Part shown: piece by piece, positions 50,416 to 58,338 of the stretch
Position numbering within the stretch: position 1 is the first letter of the stretch
Layout: each line of letters starts with the position of its first letter
Source of the DNA: Streptomyces malaysiense
Lineage (GTDB): Bacteria; Actinomycetota; Actinomycetes; Streptomycetales; Streptomycetaceae
DNA length: 64,000 nt
NCBI RefSeq assembly: GCF_000980885.2
Contig: NZ_LBDA02000086.1
Coordinates: 31,043-95,042 of the forward strand
Reading direction: 5' to 3'
Notes under the pieces: generated by a model
Told to the model about the DNA's origin: nothing
What the model saw: only the letters and a program-made list of their open reading frames with translations
The model's database searches: none
Position numbers and translations under genes: made by a program

Positions 50416-53400
50416 GTGCCGTACGACACCCCGGACGCGGCCGTCGCCGCTCTGACCGACCCGGCGGCGCCCTGCCTCATCGGAGTGCGCCACCACGCGC
50501 CCTCACTGGCCGCGGCCGTGCCCGAACTGCTGGACGCGGCCGAGCCGGACGTGCTCCTGGTGGAACTCCCCGCCGAACTGGAGGAGTGGCTGCCCTGGCT
50601 CGCCCACGAGGACACCCGCGCCCCGGTCGCCCTCGCCGCCGCGCCGGCGACCGGGGCGAGCGGCCCCGCGTTCTACCCCTTCGCCGACTTCTCCCCGGAA
50701 CTCGCGGCCGTACGGTGGGCGGCGCGGCGCGGAACCCCGGTGCTCGCGTGTGATCTGCCGTTGGCGGACCGGGCCTGGGCGGAGGCGCCGGAGGAGGACG
50801 GACCGTCGGCCGGCCAGGGCCCGCCCGAGGCACCGCGGCCGTACGCCGTCGCGGACCGGCCGGGGATCGCCTCCGCGCTGCGCTCCCGTCTCACCGGGCG
50901 CCCGGGGGACGACCTGTGGGACCGGCTGGTCGAGGCCGCAGCGCCCGGTTCGCCGCCGGAGGCGCTGCGCCGGGCCGCGTTGCTGACGGGGTGGGCGCTG
51001 CGGCAGGAGGCGGTGGCGGCGGGCGGCGTGCCCCCGCTGGATCTGCGGCGGGAGCGGTGGATGCGGGCGTGTCTCGCCCGTGCCACGGCACACGGGGAGC
51101 GCGCGGCGGTCGTGGTCGGCGCGTTCCACGCCCCGGCGCTGCTGGAACCGGCTGATGACGACGAAGCGGGCGCCGGCGCCGCACCCGGGAGGACCCCGGC
51201 CTGGACGACCTCCCTCATCCCCTACACCTACGCCCTCCTGGACTCGCGTTCCGGCTACCCGGCGGGGATCCGCGACCCGGAGTGGCAGCACCTGGTGCTG
51301 GACGCGGCCGGTGATCCCGCGGCCCTGGAGGACGCGCTGACCGGCGCCGCCGTACGGATCTGCGCCGAACTGCGGGCTCTGGGGCATCCGTCCGGGCCCG
51401 CCGACGCCCGCGAGATCGCACGGCTCGCCGGTGATCTGGCCCGGCTGCGGGACCTGCCCGCGGCGGGCCGCGGCGAACTGGTCGAGGCCGTGCAGACGGT
51501 ACTGGCCCAGGGCGAGCCGTACGGACGCGGGCGGGCCGTGGCGATGGCGATGGAGAAGGTGCTGGTCGGGACCCGTACCGGCCGGCCCGCGCCGGCCGCG
51601 CCGCGCAGCGGACTGGTGCCCGCGGTGGAGGCGGAGCTGGCCGCGCTGAATCTGCCCGGACCCGCCGATCCGGCCCCCGGCACCTCCCGGGACCTGCGCC
51701 TCGACCCGCTCCGCTCCGACCTGGACCGGCGCCGCGAACTCCTGCTGCGCCGCCTCGCGGTGTGCTCGGTGCCGTACGCCGAGCCGAGGACGGTGACCGC
51801 CGTCGGCGGCGCCGACGCGCTCACCTCGCGCTGGGAGGTGCGCTGGACCCCGGCCACGGCGGCCGTGCTGGGCGTGGCCGGCATCCGCGGGGTCACCCCG
51901 GCCCAGGCTGCCGAGGGCGTGCTGCGGGAGCGGCGGCGCCAGGAGCGGGACGCGGGCGGCGCCACGGCCGCGCAGATCCTGCGGGGTCTGGCGGAAGCGG
52001 CCGAGTGCGGTCTGCCCGCCCTCGCCGACGAGCGCCTCACCGAGACCGCCGAGGTGCTCCCGGACACCGCCACCCTGCCCGAACTCCTCGCCGGGCTCGC
52101 GCTGTCGGACCGGCTGCGGGCCGGGCACATCCCCGGACTGGACGCGGCCGGGGAGCGTATCGGACTCGCGGTGACCACCGCCGAGGCGCTGACCTCCGCC
52201 GCCGTACGGCAGCTCGACGGGCTCACCGGTTCCGAGGACCCGGCCGACGCCCGCGCCCTGCTGGAACTCGCCCAGCGCGCCGACCGGTTGGGCGGCATCC
52301 GGCTCGTGGACGCGCTGGCCCGGCTGGCGGCCGGCGGTTCCCCGCTGATGCGCGGCGCCGCCGGGGCCGTACGGGTGCTGCTGGGGCAGGAGGAGGCACG
52401 GGCGTTCGGCGACCGCGTGGCCTCCTGGGTGGACGGCGCCGTCGACCCGGAGTCCCGTACGGCGCTCACCGCCCGCCTCACCGGACTGCTGACCGCGGCC
52501 GGACCACTGCTCGAGTCGGCGGCGACCGCGCTGGACCCGCTGCTGAGCCGGGTTTCGGAGCTGTCCGACCGCGACTTCCTCGACCGGCTCCCGGCCCTGC
52601 GCGGCGGCTTCGACACCCTCAGCCCGGCCGCCCGCGAACGGCTCCTGTCCGCCGTCGAGGACCGCCTGGGCGGCGAACGCGCCTCCGACACCGGCCACAT
52701 CGACCCCACGGCCCTGGCCCGCTGGACCCGCGCCGACCTGGCGGCCCGCGAGGCGCTGGCCGGGCTGGGCCTGCTGCCGGCCGGCCGACCCGAGGGGGAC
52801 GGCACCACCGAGGACACGGCCCCGGCCCCCACGGCCGGCCCCACCGGCCCCCGCGCCCCGGCGGCGTCCGCCGCCGCCATTTCCCCCGCCGACCGCTGGC
52901 GTCTGCTCCTGGGCCGCCGCAGCGACCGGCTCCCCGCCTCCACCCGCTCCATGGCGACCGCGCTCGACGAGCTGTACGGCCGGGGGCGCGGCGAGGGCAG
53001 CCGGGGTGACCTGGCGGGGCCGGGACGCGGCGGGCGCGAGGCGTCGTACCCAGGTGCCCGGGAGTGGTCCGAGGAACTGGCCGCGCTGTTCGGACCGGGC
53101 ATCCGGGAGGAAGTGCTGGCCGCCGCGGCCGCCGCGGGGCGGCGGGACGTGCTCATGGAGCTGGACCCGGACACCGTGCGACCCTCCGTGGACCTGCTGC
53201 GCTCGGTGCTGCGGCACGCGGGCGGGCTGCCGGAGGCCCGGCTGGCGGCGCTGCGTCCGCTGGTGCGCCGGCTGGTCGAGGCGCTGACCCGCCGGCTGGC
53301 GACCCGGCTGCGCCCCGCGCTGCACGGCACCGCCCTGCCCCGGCCCAGCCGGCGCCCCGGCGGCGGCCTGGACCTGCCCCGTACGCTGCGGGCGAACCTG

Positions 53401-53979
53401 GCCACGGCCCGCCGCCGCCCGGACGGCACGGTCCTCGTCGTCCCCGGACGTCCCGTCTTCCACGGCCGCGCCCGGCGGGCGGCCGACTGGCGGCTGGTGC
53501 TGGTCACCGACGTGTCGGGCTCCATGGAGGCGTCCACGATCTGGGCGGCGCTCACGGCCTCCGTACTGGCGGGGGTGCCCACGCTGGCCACGCACTTCCT
53601 GGCGTTCTCCACCGAGGTGATGGATCTGACCGACCATGTCGAGGATCCGCTGTCGCTGCTCCTGGAGGTCCGGGTCGGCGGCGGCACCCATATCGCGGCC
53701 GCGCTGCGCCACGCGCGCGAACTGGTCACGGTGCCCTCGCGCACCCTCGTCGTGGTCGTCAGCGACTTCGAGGAGGGCTACCCGCTCGGCGGGCTGCTCG
53801 CAGAGGCCCGCGCCCTGGTCGGCGCCGGCTGCCACGTCCTGGGCTGCGCGAGCCTCGACGACTCGGGCCGCCCCCGCTACTCGACCGGTGTCGCAGGCCG
53901 GCTGGTCGCCGCGGGCATGCCGGTAGCCGCCCTCAGTCCGCTCGAACTCGCCCGCTGGGTAGGGGAGAAGATCGCATGA
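50416..53979 (+). CDS. DUF5682-like domain fused to VWA domain (YehM-YehP-like fusion)
   Basis: A 1187-residue protein. The N terminus (CLIGVRHHAPSLAAAVPELL, AEPDVLLVELPAELEEWLPW; about 20-120) matches DUF5682, which resembles the TraB/EreA-type hydrolase fold (my inference from the HH and E motifs). A long helical middle follows (about 330-950). The C terminus (about 1024-1187) is a VWA domain: RLVLVTDVSGSMEASTIW (MIDAS DxSxS), GGGTHIAAALRHARELV (the Thr of the site) and LVVVVSDFEEGYPLGGLL (Asp). In E. coli the two parts are separate proteins, YehM and YehP. GTG 50416 lies 5 bp after the MoxR stop; the stop overlaps the SWIM gene by 4 nt. Confidence 0.86.
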   Translation: MPYDTPDAAVAALTDPAAPCLIGVRHHAPSLAAAVPELLDAAEPDVLLVELPAELEEWLPWLAHEDTRAPVALAAAPATGASGPAFYPFADFSPELAAVRWAARRGTPVLACDLPLADRAWAEAPEEDGPSAGQGPPEAPRPYAVADRPGIASALRSRLTGRPGDDLWDRLVEAAAPGSPPEALRRAALLTGWALRQEAVAAGGVPPLDLRRERWMRACLARATAHGERAAVVVGAFHAPALLEPADDDEAGAGAAPGRTPAWTTSLIPYTYALLDSRSGYPAGIRDPEWQHLVLDAAGDPAALEDALTGAAVRICAELRALGHPSGPADAREIARLAGDLARLRDLPAAGRGELVEAVQTVLAQGEPYGRGRAVAMAMEKVLVGTRTGRPAPAAPRSGLVPAVEAELAALNLPGPADPAPGTSRDLRLDPLRSDLDRRRELLLRRLAVCSVPYAEPRTVTAVGGADALTSRWEVRWTPATAAVLGVAGIRGVTPAQAAEGVLRERRRQERDAGGATAAQILRGLAEAAECGLPALADERLTETAEVLPDTATLPELLAGLALSDRLRAGHIPGLDAAGERIGLAVTTAEALTSAAVRQLDGLTGSEDPADARALLELAQRADRLGGIRLVDALARLAAGGSPLMRGAAGAVRVLLGQEEARAFGDRVASWVDGAVDPESRTALTARLTGLLTAAGPLLESAATALDPLLSRVSELSDRDFLDRLPALRGGFDTLSPAARERLLSAVEDRLGGERASDTGHIDPTALARWTRADLAAREALAGLGLLPAGRPEGDGTTEDTAPAPTAGPTGPRAPAASAAAISPADRWRLLLGRRSDRLPASTRSMATALDELYGRGRGEGSRGDLAGPGRGGREASYPGAREWSEELAALFGPGIREEVLAAAAAAGRRDVLMELDPDTVRPSVDLLRSVLRHAGGLPEARLAALRPLVRRLVEALTRRLATRLRPALHGTALPRPSRRPGGGLDLPRTLRANLATARRRPDGTVLVVPGRPVFHGRARRAADWRLVLVTDVSGSMEASTIWAALTASVLAGVPTLATHFLAFSTEVMDLTDHVEDPLSLLLEVRVGGGTHIAAALRHARELVTVPSRTLVVVVSDFEEGYPLGGLLAEARALVGAGCHVLGCASLDDSGRPRYSTGVAGRLVAAGMPVAALSPLELARWVGEKIA

Positions 53980-55688
53980 GCACGCAACTGCCCCCGGTCG
54001 CCCCGGCCGTGACCGCCGAACTCGTCGCGGCGCTCTCACCTCGGTTGCGCAAACGCCTCGACGCCGGCGTCGCCAAGCTGGCCGACCGTCCCGTGGTCCG
54101 CGACGGCGGTGTCGTACGCATCGCCGTGGACGACGACACCGACCTCGAACTGCACGCCCCGGACGGCGCGGTGAGAGGGGCGGACGCCGTGCGCTGCGGC
54201 TGCCTGCTGGCACCGGACTGCCTGCACCGCGCCGCGGCCGCCGCCCTGGCCCCGGTCGCGGACGACCCCGTCTCCCCCACCCCGCCGGACGATTCGGACA
54301 CGGACCAGCAACCCGCCCAGGCCCCCGAGACGGCCACACCGGAGCAGCGCACCGCCGTCCGCGCCGTGCGACTGGCCACCTCCGCCGTGCTGGAGGCCGG
54401 TACGGACGGGGCGGGCGCCGTGCTGCAGGCGGAGTTGCTGCGCGCCGCGCACACCGCGCGGCTCGCGGGCCTGCACCGGGCAGCGGCGGCGGCCGTCTCC
54501 GTGGTCACCGCCCTGCGGGCCGCCCGCGCGGCCGATCCCGCGTACCACCTGACCGATCTCGCCGCCGGCCTGTACGAGGCGCTCTCCGTGGCGCACCGTC
54601 TGCCGAGCGCGTCCGACGGCGAACTGGCCGCGCTGCGCGGCACCGCGCGGCAGTCCTACCGCCCGGACGGTTCACTGCGCCTGTACGGCCTGTTCTCCGA
54701 GCCGGTGCTCACCGCGAGCGGCTACGCGGGCACGGTGACCTGGACCGCCGACGCGGCGGGCCGGCTGTACCAGGTGTCCGACGTGGCCCCGGGCGGCGCC
54801 GGGCGGGCGGTGGGCGCGGCCGACCGTACCGTGCGCATCGGCGACACCGCGCTGACCCACCGGGAACTGGCCCGCGCCGGTCTCGCGGTGTCGGGCGCCA
54901 CGGTCTCCCCCGCGGGCCGGCTCGGGGCGGGTGCGGGGGTACGGGCCGTACGGGCCCCCGGCGCCGGCTGGCACGAGGACCCGGTGGCCCGGCTCTGGGC
55001 GGAGCCGGTGCCCGACCAGATCACCCGCGCCCTGACCGGCGGCCACGACCTGCTGTTCCTGGACGTCACCCTCACCGGCACCGTGACGGAGGCGGCGGGC
55101 GACTGCCTCCTCGCCGACTGCGCAGGCGTACCCCTGCGCCTGACGGCGGCGCACGACGACCCCGCGCTCCCCCACCGCGACAACCTGCGCCTGCTGGCCG
55201 CCGCCCCTGGCACCCGGCTCCGCGTCGTGGCCCGTCTGACCCCTGCCCCGCACCCCCGGGCCCACCTGCTCGCCACCGAACATCCGACGCGGGCCGGCAC
55301 CCGTCTCGACATCGGCCTGGACCGGCTCCAGCGGGCCGATGTGCCCGCCGGCGCGGCGGCCCAGCCCGTACCCCCACCCCTGCCCGACGAGGCGCCGGTC
55401 CACCTGCTGCGCCGTCGCGTCCACCAGACGGTCTCGGGAGGCCGCCCGGTCCTCGCGCTGCCCGGCGACACCCGCGCCGACGCCCGGCGCCTGCGCGGGT
55501 GCGGGCTCACGACGGCGGCCGAACTCCTCACGGACCTGCACTCCGCCGCGTCGGACCGCACCCATGACGTCTTCGGCCGGCTGCGCCCCACCGACCCCGA
55601 GCGCTTCGCCCGCGCCTGGCTGGCCGCGGCCCATTACACGGGCGAACTGGACCGCGCCCTGTGCCTGACCGCCTGGTCGTCGTCCTGA
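53976..55688 (+). CDS. SWIM zinc-finger protein (YehQ-like)
   Basis: A 570-residue protein with a SWIM-type Zn motif early on: CGCLLAPDCLH (CxC-x5-CxH, about residues 73-83). It starts MSTQLPPVAPAVTAELVAAL. The rest is mainly helical and beta (LQAELLRAAHTARLAGLHRA, SLRLYGLFSEPVLTASGYAG, GHDLLFLDVTLTGTVTEAAG) with no other known domain. SWIM domains bind DNA or proteins. ATG 53976 overlaps the VWA stop (ATGA at 53976-53979), so it is coupled and ends the operon. In E. coli yehQ occupies the matching position. Confidence 0.84.
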   Translation: MSTQLPPVAPAVTAELVAALSPRLRKRLDAGVAKLADRPVVRDGGVVRIAVDDDTDLELHAPDGAVRGADAVRCGCLLAPDCLHRAAAAALAPVADDPVSPTPPDDSDTDQQPAQAPETATPEQRTAVRAVRLATSAVLEAGTDGAGAVLQAELLRAAHTARLAGLHRAAAAAVSVVTALRAARAADPAYHLTDLAAGLYEALSVAHRLPSASDGELAALRGTARQSYRPDGSLRLYGLFSEPVLTASGYAGTVTWTADAAGRLYQVSDVAPGGAGRAVGAADRTVRIGDTALTHRELARAGLAVSGATVSPAGRLGAGAGVRAVRAPGAGWHEDPVARLWAEPVPDQITRALTGGHDLLFLDVTLTGTVTEAAGDCLLADCAGVPLRLTAAHDDPALPHRDNLRLLAAAPGTRLRVVARLTPAPHPRAHLLATEHPTRAGTRLDIGLDRLQRADVPAGAAAQPVPPPLPDEAPVHLLRRRVHQTVSGGRPVLALPGDTRADARRLRGCGLTTAAELLTDLHSAASDRTHDVFGRLRPTDPERFARAWLAAAHYTGELDRALCLTAWSSS

Positions 55689-55710
55689 CCACGCCACGCG
55701 GCCGGCCCGC

Positions 55711-55774
55711 GCCTCAGCGCCTCAGCGCCTCAGTGCCTGGGTGCCTGGGTGCCTGGGTGCCTGGGTGCCTCAGC
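55711..55774. repeat. 8-bp microsatellite containing the stop codon of the GH3 gene
   Basis: Eight tandem 8-bp units: GCCTCAGC twice, GCCTCAGT, GCCTGGGT four times, then GCCTCAGC (55767-55774). The last unit contains the TCA complement of the TGA stop of the minus-strand GH3-like gene (55770-55772). It lies between convergent genes. Confidence 0.85.
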
Positions 55775-57062
55775 CGCATTCGAGCAGGCCCGCGTTGTGC
55801 TTGGCGTCGAGTATCCGGCGCACGCTGTCGTCGACCTTGGCCCGGTACGAGGCGTCCTGCCCCATCCGGGTCTGGATGGCCTGCGCCATCGCGGGTATGA
55901 CGTCCGGCCGCACCGTGAGGATCATGTCACCGCCGGCCGAGGTGAAGTTCAGTGCCCGCTGGGCAGGGGTGAAGGACCGTACGGCGACCGCGTTCCCGAT
56001 GTCGTCCGAGATGACCACGCCCTTGAAGCCCATCTGACCGCGCAGCAGTTGACCGATGACGATCGGCGAGAAGGCCGCGATGTGCTTGGGGTCGATCTTG
56101 TTGTAGGTGGCCGACGAGACCATCACGAAGGGCGACCCGGCCTGTATCCCGGCCTTGAACGGATCGAGGCTGGAACTGGTGCTGGTCGTCACCGAGTCCA
56201 CGACATTGGCGGTGGTGTCGGTGTTGCCGATCACCTGTCCGAGCCCGGGGAAGTGCTTGAGCGTGGTCATCACGCCGGACTGCTTGAAGCCGGCGGCGAA
56301 GGCACCGGTGTGGGAGGTCACGGTGCCCGGGGTGTTGCCGTACTCGCGCTGGAAGGAGCCGATGGGTATGTTGCGGGTGCCCAGCGAGGCCGGGACCACG
56401 TCCGCGACCGGCGCCAGGTTCAGGTCGACCCCGGCCCTCTTGAGCTGCTGGGCCCAGATGGCGGCCTCGGCACGCAGCATCGTCGTGGACTTGCCGCCCT
56501 GGACGACACCACTGGGCATGGCCGAGAAGCCGGGGCCGTTGAGCACCTGCACCTTGCCGCCCTCCTGGTCCGTCGCGACCAGCAGGCCGACCTGGGTGCC
56601 GCCGACCCGGTCCGCCTGGCCCCGGAAGCCGTCGACGATCTTCCGGGTCGCCGCCGTACCGGCGGAGCTGCGGCCGGTCAGCATGACGGAGCCGACGTGG
56701 TTCTCCCGCAGGATGCGCAGCTGGGCCGGGTCGGGCTTGGCCGCGGATATCCCGCCCATGAAGAGCTGCCCGACCCGCTGAGCCGTGGTCATCCCGGCCA
56801 GGGTCCGGTCGGTGCAGGTGGTGGCGGTCGCCATCGGGGAGGTGTGCGCGGTGGCCGTGCCGGTGCCGCTAGGCGTGGGGCTCGCGGTGCCCGGGGTCTG
56901 TGTGCCCTGGGGAACGGCGGAGGTGCGCAGGGAACTCGTGGTCGCCCCGGGCGTGACCGATGCCCCGCACCCGGCGACGGCGAGCGCCAGAGTGGCCAGC
57001 GGAACCCCGGTGCGCAAGGCTGTGCGGCGACTCCTGGGCCGCTGCCGGACGCGTATTCTCAT
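55770..57062 (-). CDS. Glycoside hydrolase family 3-like lipoprotein (NagZ-like)
   Basis: A 430-residue lipoprotein. It has a basic start (MRIRVRQRPRSRR), a hydrophobic core and lipobox LALAVAGCGAS (Cys about 32), a Thr/Pro/Ser-rich linker, then the GH3 barrel: QRVGQLFMGGISA, VGLLVATDQEGGKVQVLNGP, DLNLAPVADVV, TLKHFPGLGQVIGNTDTTAN, and FKGVVISDDIGN with the nucleophile Asp. NagZ-type enzymes have KHFPGHGDTxxDSH, where a loop His/Asp dyad is the acid/base; here it reads KHFPGLG and DSH is missing. So catalysis may differ or be lost. ATG 57062 has GAGAGGAA upstream. Likely role: cell-wall amino-sugar turnover. Confidence 0.85.
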   Translation of the reverse strand: MRIRVRQRPRSRRTALRTGVPLATLALAVAGCGASVTPGATTSSLRTSAVPQGTQTPGTASPTPSGTGTATAHTSPMATATTCTDRTLAGMTTAQRVGQLFMGGISAAKPDPAQLRILRENHVGSVMLTGRSSAGTAATRKIVDGFRGQADRVGGTQVGLLVATDQEGGKVQVLNGPGFSAMPSGVVQGGKSTTMLRAEAAIWAQQLKRAGVDLNLAPVADVVPASLGTRNIPIGSFQREYGNTPGTVTSHTGAFAAGFKQSGVMTTLKHFPGLGQVIGNTDTTANVVDSVTTSTSSSLDPFKAGIQAGSPFVMVSSATYNKIDPKHIAAFSPIVIGQLLRGQMGFKGVVISDDIGNAVAVRSFTPAQRALNFTSAGGDMILTVRPDVIPAMAQAIQTRMGQDASYRAKVDDSVRRILDAKHNAGLLECG

Positions 57063-57709
57063 GCTTCCTCTCCCGGCCTGGACGGACCGGGACTGCCGCG
57101 TACTGCGCAACCACTCCTGTCGCGGCGAGCCCGGCTTGCTGCGTCCACCACACCGTACGTGATTGAGCATTTGTTCGCCCCACGGCAAAGACGGACGCCC
57201 CCGGCCGTCCCGGAACCGCCCGGAAAACGAACCCGCACCCGTCCGGCGAAACCGCCGCCTACGGCATCCACCGACCTCCACCGAGGCAACCCAGCCCGAC
57301 CGGCTTCCGGGCACGCACTGGCGCCGGGGCCGCGGTGCCCCCCTCCCGGGGCGACAACGCCGGCTGGTCCGTCCGCCCTCAGCAGCAACCTCTCTGCCTC
57401 CGCTGATGCCGAGGATGCCGCCGAGGTCACTCACCTGGACATCCCACCCGACCCGCCGCCCGACGGTCCTGGACCGTCCCTTGATCCATTCACGCCGGAA
57501 TTCGAGGCGCCGGCCCCGACACCTGCTTCAGCCCAGGAAGCCCAGCCGCACTTGACGCTCGGGATTGTCCTTGTTCGTGTCCATCAGACGCCTATCAGGC
57601 GGCCCTGAGGGTCGGCCAGGCAAGCGATCCACCAGCCAACCGCGCCGACGAGGCGCGGCCTCAGCTCCCTCATTCGGGCCGAAGAGTTCGGAGCCAGTTC
57701 GAGCGGGGC
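57063..57709. other. Intergenic region, mostly decayed DNA
   Basis: 647 bp between the GH3 lipoprotein start and the tetR stop. It holds the GH3 promoter and a toxin-domain remnant (57400-57507). No intact gene is seen. Confidence 0.5.
57400..57507 (-). pseudogene. Vestigial fragment of an Ntox17-like toxin domain
   Basis: One minus-strand frame reads EFRREWIKGRSRTVGRRVGW then DVQVSDLGGILGIS. The first 20-odd residues match the toxin tail encoded at 63314-63768 (FGNEWIKGPSRTAGQPFEWD, VQLSKLG), with the DNA stretch CCCTTGATCCATTC identical in both. The end (GGILGIS) resembles GGILGIT of the Imm31-like protein encoded at 63005-63292. This suggests a copy in which an internal deletion joined toxin and immunity parts. 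A TGA lies a few codons upstream, so it is not expressed as a toxin. Confidence 0.65.
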
Positions 57710-58267
57710 CTAGCGAAGGGCGGCGACGACCAGGCCTTCGAGGGCCTCGCGCGGTACCTCGCCGCCGCTCACCAGCCCGTCGAAGACCAGTCCGTCGATG
57801 CAGCTCAGCAGGGTGTGGGTGCGGTTCTCGACGTCAGTGACGCCGTGCGCGGCGAGAAACAGCCGGACGGCCTCGCGGCCGGCGTTCTCGCGCGGGAGGA
57901 GGATCTCGCGCAGTTCCGGGTCGCGCACGCTCTCGACAGCGCAGGCGTAGCGGGCGAGGGAGCGGCGACGCCCTTCGCCGGTGAGGCGTTGCCGGGTGAG
58001 CAGTGCCATGCCGTTCACCAGTTCCTCGACGGTACGCAGGGGTGGCAGTTCCTCCGGCATCGCTTGCAGTTCCGCTTGGTCGAGTTGGACCAGGCGTGTG
58101 ACCAGTGCGGTGAGCAGAGCGGCTCGGGTGCGGAAGTAGGCCGAGGTGGTGCCGGGCGGCATGGCGGCCTTGCGGTCGACCGCGCGGTGGGTCAGGCCGC
58201 GGATCCCTTCGTCGGCGAGTACGTCGATAGCCGAGTCTGCGAGGAGTGTGCGCCGATCCAAAGCCAT
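57710..58267 (-). CDS. TetR-family transcriptional regulator
   Basis: A 185-residue TetR regulator. The N-terminal HTH is LLADSAIDVLADEGIRGLTH then RAVDRKAAMPPGTTSAYFRT; the C-terminal domain (ELVNGMALLTRQRLTGEGRR, LSCIDGLVFDGLVSGG) is typical of the TetR_C group without a known ligand. ATG 58267 (MALDRRTLLADSA) has AAAGGGG upstream. It is divergent from the FAD monooxygenase gene, with two matching operators in the 71-bp gap, so it very probably represses that gene and itself. Confidence 0.92.
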   Translation of the reverse strand: MALDRRTLLADSAIDVLADEGIRGLTHRAVDRKAAMPPGTTSAYFRTRAALLTALVTRLVQLDQAELQAMPEELPPLRTVEELVNGMALLTRQRLTGEGRRRSLARYACAVESVRDPELREILLPRENAGREAVRLFLAAHGVTDVENRTHTLLSCIDGLVFDGLVSGGEVPREALEGLVVAALR

Positions 58268-58273
58268 GCCCCT

Positions 58274-58322
58274 TTCTACACCTGTAGATACTCGGATAGG
58301 ATCATCTTCTACAACTGTAGAA
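58274..58322. promoter_or_regulatory. Two TetR operators between tetR and the FAD monooxygenase gene
   Basis: Site 1, TTCTACA-CC-TGTAGAT (58274-58289), and site 2, TTCTACA-AC-TGTAGAA (58307-58322), have centres 33 bp apart, about three helical turns. Site 2 is a perfect palindrome; site 1 has one mismatch. Confidence 0.8.
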
Positions 58323-58338
58323 GAATCGGAGCTTCGGC

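Noticed and set aside
50503..54339. 1278-codon minus-strand open frame opposite the VWA-fusion gene
   Set aside because: Low-complexity GC shadow; the plus strand has clear VWA and DUF5682-like motifs and overlapping start/stop codons.
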